Below, piece after piece: positions 57,391 through 64,000 of a DNA stretch of 64,000 nucleotides (position 1 is the stretch's first letter; every line of letters begins with the position of its first letter). Origin of the DNA: Combretum micranthum (Eukaryota; Streptophyta; Magnoliopsida; Myrtales; Combretaceae); assembly GCA_024138025.1 (NCBI GenBank), contig JAMXBD010001599.1:124001-188000 (forward strand). The letters run 5' to 3'. The notes under the pieces are model-generated. The model did not search any database. It was not told the origin of the DNA and saw only the letters and a list, made by a program, of their open reading frames with translations. The translations under genes were made by a program, and so were the position numbers.

Positions 57391-58925
57391 TAATTATTAT
57401 TGATTTTATAAGAAATCATAAGGAATTGGTACTTAAGTATGCCTAATTTGATATTTCAGGTATTGGAGAACTTATGATGCAATTATATAAAATTGGAGGA
57501 GTTTTGAGCAATTTTGGAGAATTGAAACATTCAAGGCCGGCTAAATCAAGATCTAAGTCGCTATCCTTCAAAATGAATCAACGCAACCTTCAACCATATG
57601 AACAAAACCGCTAACGTTTAACAAGTGAAAATTCATTAGCCTTCAATTTTTCAGCATACGCTGGCAACTTGAAATTTAACTCCGCCAGCCTTGAACCGAC
57701 TTTGAACGTGTACATATTTGAATTCTTTAGAGGCGGCTTCAACATTGCTAGCTTTTCAGTTAGCCTACTCCTACACCGCCTCTGAAGCCGTTGGTGTACA
57801 ATGTGAAATTGCTAGCCTACATTGTGTCTAATTGAATTCCTCTATTTTTGCTTATAAAACCCATTGTGCTGTTCTATAAAAAAAGAACATGAAAATTTCC
57901 ATCAGATATCAAATTCAAATAGCTCATATTACATCTTAGATTAGATTTTTGTGATAAAGTTGTTTTCAAATTCAAATTTGTTGTTGATTAAGAAGCTTGG
58001 GATCATCTTGAAGATCAAAGATCTTTTGTTGAAGTTTTGCAACAGAGTTCATACATTTGTGATTGACTGGTGGCTTCTAAACTTTTATTTATTTATGCAA
58101 ATTCAATATTTGATTTTACATTTACATATGAATTCTTTTGTTTCTTTGATTTGTGATTATTTGAATCGCTCCATGATGTTCTAAGTTTTTCTTGTGGGAA
58201 TATGATGAAACTCTAGGATTGCTAATAAGATGATTGTAATTATGTTATAGAATTGTTAGATATGTGGAATATTCATATTGTAATTTCAACTATTAATCGT
58301 GTTTTTTGATTGAACTAGCTTTATAGTAATCTTGATAACTCGAAAGAGAAATTAGGGTTAAATAACAATTCTAGAAGCGGTGATATTTAATCTGATTTAA
58401 CAATTATCCTAGAGATTCATGCAATGTTTTGGGTTAGTTTCTCACTAAAGGATTATGAGAAATTGATTTAGGATTTTAGTCAATCATAGAATTGGAAGAT
58501 TCATGATTGTGAATTAGATTCCACTATTAATTTGTATAGCAAAAGCTAATGGATTAATTTGTGTTTTAAAATTTTAAAACATGGAAAAAAATTAAAGTCT
58601 TTGATAATTTCATATGAATATCTACATAGCCAATAGTTATTATAACATGATAATAATCTAATTAGTGAAACTAGGGTGGATTCTATTTTTCCCACATTCA
58701 ATCAATATATTTTTCTAAACACTCTTTCTCTGCTCTTAGTGACAATTACAATCTAGGTTTAGTAGTAGTTAATCAGTTAATTCTCTAAATTTGATTGCCT
58801 AAATAATAGTAGAAGCTAATTATCTGTTTAGAAGTTAAGTAATCTCCATAGGATAGATACTCTACTCATTCTATATTACTTGATCTGACCCGTATACTCG
58901 CTGGAAGAATTCACTTTTATTTTTA
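57391..58925 (+). repeat. LTR-like repeat family A, copy 3
   Basis: Begins TTATTATTGATTTTATAAG, followed by AATCATAAGGAATTGGTACT, as in copy 2. It contains the CpG-rich tract 57,533-57,830 (GGCCGGC, CCGCCAGCC, ACCGCCTCTGAAGCC) and ends around ATTACTTGATCTGACCCGTA, CTCGCTGG and GAATTCACTTTTA, as in the inverse of copy 1. Non-coding. Confidence 0.62.
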
Positions 58926-59175
58926 TATATACATTTGAATCAGATCAGCCATCCTCATCATCTTGCCTGACCAAATCATCTGCATCCTTGGGACTAACCC
59001 ATCCCTCCGCCTTATTGATCCATGGAGGCTTTTATCCTTAATCAACCACGTATTCGTAGTTGGGTTCTCAACCTCACTCGTATCAACACCAACACTACTG
59101 GTTTCACTCACCCCACCTTCTTTTTCACTCTCCTCCTTCAACTAAATCCTCCTCCTCTTCTACTCCTATTGTGAT
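58926..59175 (-). pseudogene. Unassigned coding-like fragment
   Basis: A GC-richer block with an acidic open stretch of 72 codons (58,923-59,141: ESEKEGGVSETSSVGVDTSE). In another frame it reads KPPWINKAEGWVSPKDADDL and VRQDDEDG after two stops, which looks more protein-like. I do not recognise it. It lies directly after family A copy 3 and could be another captured gene piece. Confidence 0.35.
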
Positions 59176-60984
59176 GCATGTAAGGATCAAACATGTCCTA
59201 CATCATAAATTCAGACAAGCTAAATCCTCCAGCTACGTATAATACTTAAAGTATTACATGCACAAATTTTCTTAAAGGATTTGTTTATATTGAACATTGT
59301 TAACCAGTTTTAAATTCTGAAATTTTTTAATTAGATTCTAAACACTATTGGATTTAGTAGCAGTAAAACAACTTTATAAAATAATTTCTAGCTTCTACTC
59401 ACAAAAGTAGGCTAACTTTTTCATAAATAAAGCTTTAAAAACTGATTACAAAACATATAGGCTTCTCAACTAAGCTCTTTATAGAAAAATACAAATTTCA
59501 AAAGATAAATCTAGTTCTAGAACAATATAAAATAAAATACAATAATCCAATGACCTTATCTCACTTCACTTCTCCTCTCAAACTTCTAGGATCGCCTATT
59601 CCTGAGCCAAACATCATCATCACGTCATCATCAACATCAACATCACCGTCCCCATGTCAACACCTGGAAAGAGAAAATAATGAGCCAAAGATTAGTAAGA
59701 CAGTAACGGAAATACACACGAGGTGTCACACATGCTTAAACTAATGCAATGTACCAACAACAGTTTATTATCTTTCCATTTAAATAAATCAAGCAACATA
59801 AGAGTACTCACGCTTCGGAACAATCTTTGGGAATCTAGGGCTTCTAAGTAACAGTAATTGTTCAAGAGATTGATATAAGCAGCTCAGATATATATATCTC
59901 TTATATCTATCAAAAAAAGAGAAAATAGCCTTATTGAGGGTTTACAGCCGTTACGCAACATTAATTATCTCAGTCCATAATATTATTTAGTTCAATTGGT
60001 CTCATAAACATGAACTAAACCATGTTACTTTACCCCACCACATCAGCTATCCTTTGAGCCACTTATGAATTACCATTGCATCATGGTAGGAGGTGGCCTA
60101 AACACCTAACTATCGTATCCGACTCCAGACAAGATTGTTGCTTCCTATACCAGATTAAATGATACAAGCATAAGCAATACTCATTAATTAGGCCGTCTTT
60201 AACTTTTAGTTTATTAGGAATGCCTATCTTAACAAACAATATCTAAGTTATTGCGTACCTTATTGATTCGAAATCTATTTAGAGTCAGAAGGTAGATAAG
60301 AAGACATTTTAGAAGATAGATAAGAGACAAACATCTATTTAAGAAAATTAAACTATATAAGCAATTAAATTAATTATCCATTTTAAAATCCTATTTGAAT
60401 AGACACTAAGTAGAAATCCCACCATGGCTGCGAAGATCGTGTCGCCAAGATATGAAAAGTTCTCCATTGTTTGTCAAATTATTTCTTTTCTCTTTATTTA
60501 TAAATCTTTTATTATAAAACAATTACCATGTTATTCATATTCAAAAAGACTCATTTTTTATGCAAGCATACATTTAAAACAACATATTCCCCATATTATT
60601 CATGGTTTAACCTAACATATTAATCTAAGCTAATTCCAAGTTAAACCTATATTATCTTAATTTTAACCAAATCGATTAAATTTAATCAATCTAATTCATT
60701 TTAGCTTATTAAAGTCCATTTAGTTAAGTCGAACTTAAGCTTATTAGCTAAGTTCATTTTATACTTAACAACATACAGTTAATCAGTAAACACAAGTTTT
60801 CAACTTGATTTGGATATGTCACAACTTGAAACAAATAAATTTTAGACCTTGATGCTTTTATAATTTCCAAAAACTTCAAACATGAATGTTGTAGAGATCT
60901 TTCTAAGCTTTTCGAAGCATCATGAATTACCTCAATTCGAGTTCAAATGAAAAAGTTATGATCAAAATACGAAATAGTGTCATG
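59176..60984. other. Non-genic interval, probably part of a long gypsy LTR
   Basis: No supported gene. CATCATCATCACGTCATCATC low-complexity text at 59,610-59,640. 60,940-60,985 (GAGTTCAAATGAAAAAGTTATGATCAAAATACGAAATAG) is typical of long Tekay-like LTRs. An ATG-led frame at 60,424-60,615 has no recognisable domain. Confidence 0.4.
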
Positions 60985-61405
60985 CTACAGGGAACTACAA
61001 ATCACGCCCATGATTTTTGAAATTTCACACATCAAAGGCTACTAAGGCTAAATCACACCCGTGATTCTTAGATTTTGGAGTTTTAAACAACCAGAGGCTA
61101 GTAAAGACAAGATCATGCCCGACATTTTGAAAAATTTCCGAAACAAAGCTTTTTCTTGTTAAATTATGCCCATAACTTTAGGATTTTGAAGTCTAAAAAC
61201 AACCCGAGGCTATTAAGTTTGGAATCAGGCCCATGATTCATGAAGATACCAACATTAGATGCTATTAAGGGCAAGATCATGCCCATGATTGTCCAAAAAT
61301 TTTCAAAATAGAGTCATCATGGGTTGATCACACCTATAATTGATCAAATTTTTCAAAAGAGAGCCCACTAAGGGTTGAATCATGCCCATGATTTGGTCCT
61401 TGTCA
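60985..61405 (+). repeat. Degenerate tandem repeat with CATGCCCATGAT palindrome
   Basis: Seven or eight units of roughly 45-70 bp. Each has AATCA(T/C)GCCCATGATT or a variant (at about 61,003, 61,053, 61,111, 61,165, 61,224, 61,276, 61,332 and 61,378), followed by an A/T-rich arm with TTTTGAAATTT or CAAAATTTTC, and then AGGCTA(C/T)TAAGG. The core is an imperfect palindrome. Confidence 0.75.
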
Positions 61406-62825
61406 GCTTACATAAACTCCTATATTTCTTTTCTTCAAAATTCAACTTCTTAAACATAACATACTTCATATGCAATATTGTATAACTAGTAAACCAATCC
61501 ACATCAAGTCTAAATAACATTTCTAAGCTTATTTCTACTTCACATATCGTCTAATCAAGTCATCAAACATCCAACCTATACACACATATATGAACTTATG
61601 TTTTAATGTACATATTCATAAATTTATCACAAACCCATCATATTTCCAACATTTATTTATCATTCTCATGCAATAATAACAATCAAATAAAGAAAAATAA
61701 CAAACTTACATGTTTATCAACCACAAGCTATTTATCTTCCACCATATCTACTTCTTTCGTAGTCACTGAGCTACTTCATGCTTGTTCTTTATCTTCTATC
61801 TTGCTTTCTATCTTTATTTCTTCCTATGATCTTGTTGACTTTGAGATTTTAATTTTTAGAGATAGAAAGAAGAGAAAGAAAGAAAGAACCAAGAAGAAGA
61901 AGAAGAAGAAGAAGAAGGAGAATTGGAAAGGAAAGAAAGGTAGGGGAAGGAAAGAAAGGTAGGGGAAACAAAAGAAAAGAAAATGATAAGGTTTAAGAGA
62001 TTTTTAAGGATAATTATGGGTAAGGACTTTAGCTTAAACTTTTTCAGATAATTGTCTTTAGCTCTGAAAGCGTTTAGGAAATAATTTGAGAATATATATG
62101 TTTAAAATTTAAAACTTGACATAGGGGTTTGGTTTAAGAGTTTAGTTTGTAAGGAATTGATATTTAGTTTGAGTTTAAGAACTGATATTTTATATAAGCA
62201 AATGAACTCAAATTTTATGGGGATTAAGGAATTGGAATTTAAACTGAAGCTGAAGGGTTGAGGAATCTACTAAATATTTTAATAATATGTTTAAGGGTTT
62301 AGGAATTCAAAATCGCAAATCTCAACTTAATTAATTGTTAATTTAACTATGTCAACTTGTTTAATTATATCATATAATTTTTTCGATTCATTTAATCTAT
62401 CTAAACTAAATTTCTAACTTAGGTGATGATTTAATGTATTTCAATGTATTATACACTGAAACAGCATTGTTTCGTTTCAATTCATCAAAATCTCCAACAT
62501 ACTTGCTCCCTACATTAGCACTTAGATCAGCAATGTAACCATACCTTTGGAAGTGTTGTATAACTTTTCGAATATGAAGAAATCGTTAATGATATCTTCA
62601 ATAAACCCTAGCTTTTGATTGCGCATACTTTGGGCAATTTCTTCCTTGGAGTAATGATAGGGATCATTTACTCTATAAAACTGGGGCTAAACTATGTTTA
62701 ATTTTTCTTTGAATGAGCTTGAAGTTTAGGAATTTGATACTTAACGCTTAAAAATGTTCATTTTAGGTTTATAAAGGAAAAATATCAACATACGAATCAA
62801 TTTAAAAGAGAATTGAAGTTAAACA
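61406..62825. other. Non-genic interval, LTR-like
   Basis: AAG microsatellite at about 61,892-61,918 and GGGAAGGAAAGAAAGGTAG duplicated at 61,932-61,968. The 118-codon open stretch at 61,606-61,962 ends in this simple repeat and is not credible as a gene. 62,100-62,300 is rich in GTTTAAG/TTTAGTTTG words. Confidence 0.45.
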
Positions 62826-64000
62826 AGGTATTCAGGCATGATCACGATCGTATTGGGGTCAATGATCATTTCTGACGCATATCAAATGAATTAATACGAT
62901 CGTAATCATGGAGAAACATAGAGAAAATGGATACAATGGAGATCATGGTCCCCAATACAGCCATGACCTAGACAATGATCTCCCTTGACCATACAAATAC
63001 ACTTGATATGGCCGTTATATCAAGGAGAGAAGAAGTCCACGGTGTTGATCACGGCCACCTTGATACGGCAATGACCAATAGGGTATCTAATTGCAGGTCT
63101 TCAATATGGGCAAATTTCGACCATGATTGCATGTTAATTTTGTCATCTGAGTAGATAACGACCTTGATACGATCGTGATGTCCCTTGAATAATTACTCAA
63201 AGGAGATAATAGGCTGTAATGGCCGTGATAGCAGTTACTCCTTGATATGTTTTTACGACGATTGGATTGAAAAGGCATTTTGAAGGGGATAAAGGCCAAC
63301 TGAGATGATGATATACCAATTGGACATGTTGGTTGCCTGTGACATATAAATACATGATTAAACATGAAAAAGGGGAAAATCAAATTTGGTACACACCGAA
63401 CCATGTCAAACTAGTTTTCTTTGTAACTTTGTACCCTTTTCATAATTTTGCATTTGTATTATAAGTGTTGTAAGTATTGTTTGTACTATTTGGAGGTTCT
63501 TGAGAGAGGAGGAAGAGGAGACGAGTTGTTGTGATTATTCGTGGAAGAGTTCAGACATTTGTATTGTAAAAAAGAGAGTTTTCTCTCATGTTTTCTTTCT
63601 ATTTTATATTAATCATTGGTTTGTTTCCTTGCATCATGCATGAGAAGTAATTTGGCTTGTGTAGTTGTGCTTAATATGTACATACATGGATTGATTGTCA
63701 AATGTTATTGATTTCACTAATCTTTATAGTGTATTAAATTATTCTAATCCTAAGTAGTGCATGACTTAGAGTTATATCATATTTTCATTGGATGCGATTG
63801 AGAAATCTACCTATGGAATAGATCTAAGCTATAGAGAGAGGTTGCTCACGACATCTAGAGATAAGGTTATGAAACCTTCTGCATATGTAATTGAAATTAC
63901 CCTTGGGATCATGTTTCTAATGCAATTCTAGTCGATTGTTAACTAGGAAGAGATTTCAGTTCGATAAGGCTAGGATTAGGGCTCAGTAGACTTGAGAGAG
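62826..64000 (+). repeat. LTR-like repeat with CpG motif tract (cut by window end)
   Basis: 62,830-63,250 contains recurring ATCACG(A/G)(T/C)CG, ATACGATCGTGAT and ATGGCCGTGATA words spaced about 30-60 bp. 63,385-63,600 is leader-like (TTTGTAACTTTGTACCC, GAGAGAGGAGGAAGAGGAG, GAGAGTTTTCTCTCATG) as in plant gypsy LTRs. 63,600-64,000 has the ordered A/T text typical of the 3' part of Tat/Athila-type LTRs, also seen in family A. It runs off the window. Confidence 0.5.

Noticed and set aside
60985..61405. CRISPR-like array
   Set aside because: Repeats are degenerate, unevenly spaced and lie in plant LTR-like DNA; no reason to think of CRISPR in a plant nuclear genome.
61606..61962. 118-codon plus-strand frame
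   Set aside because: Runs into an AAG microsatellite giving poly-Lys; low complexity, no domain.
1..64000. tRNA or rRNA genes
   Set aside because: I found no cloverleaf-like or rRNA-like sequence by eye; tRNA-like matches at 4,811, 6,115 and 51,546 are retrotransposon primer sites.

Overview
The window is AT-rich eukaryotic nuclear DNA, almost certainly from a eudicot plant. The reasons are a gene of 16 exons with GT-AG introns and a plastid-type leader, a plant-specific VQ-motif gene, and many plant transposable element types. I cannot name the species. Only two loci look like functional host genes. The rest is a graveyard of nested retrotransposons and DNA transposons.

Host genes. (1) 30,717-36,070, + strand: plastid phosphoribosylaminoimidazole carboxylase, a PurK-PurE fusion of de novo purine synthesis. 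All 16 exons could be placed, with consistent splice sites and phases, except for two small deletions that break the frame. One is 1 base near 31,580, just before the PurK domain. The other is 2 bases near 35,237, in the catalytic-loop motif of PurE. (2) 41,325-41,756, - strand: an intact single-exon VQ protein of the sigma-factor-binding type (SIB1/SIB2-like), with a TATA box.

Layout. 1-2,774 holds AT-rich non-genic DNA. 2,775-7,062 is a deleted Ty1/copia element (- strand) with long LTRs, PBS, PPT and a perfect 5-bp target duplication; a 596-bp TRIM with its own target duplication is nested in it. The copia lies 20 bp upstream of a 5'-terminal fragment of an LRR receptor kinase gene (7,088-7,420). 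9,985-13,807 is a 3.8-kb insertion that looks like a solo LTR of a Tekay/Del-type gypsy element. It splits an older repeat whose second copy is at 17.2 kb. 14.2-15.8 kb is the first of three copies of a long LTR-like repeat, called family A here. 21.0-23.6 kb is a decayed PIF/Harbinger transposon with its nuclease and Myb/SANT genes. 24-29.2 kb has copia LTR and RT/RNase H remnants, a foldback repeat and a G-rich run. 30.5-36.5 kb is the purine gene. 37.9-41.2 kb is a degenerate tandem array of about 225-bp units that ends just downstream of the VQ gene. 46,839-47,897 is a Mutator-like element with ~100-bp TIRs and a perfect 9-bp target duplication. 48,284-51,910 is a non-autonomous gypsy element that contains family A copy 2. 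54.8-57.4 kb has gypsy LTRs around a captured fragment of a VID27-like gene, followed by family A copy 3. 59-64 kb is LTR-like DNA with two tracts of recurring palindromic motifs.

The features most worth following up are the doubly frameshifted purine gene, the VID27 fragment inside a gypsy context, the TRIM-in-copia nest, the Pack-MULE candidate, the 225-bp array, and the CpG-rich recurring-motif tracts shared by unrelated LTRs.
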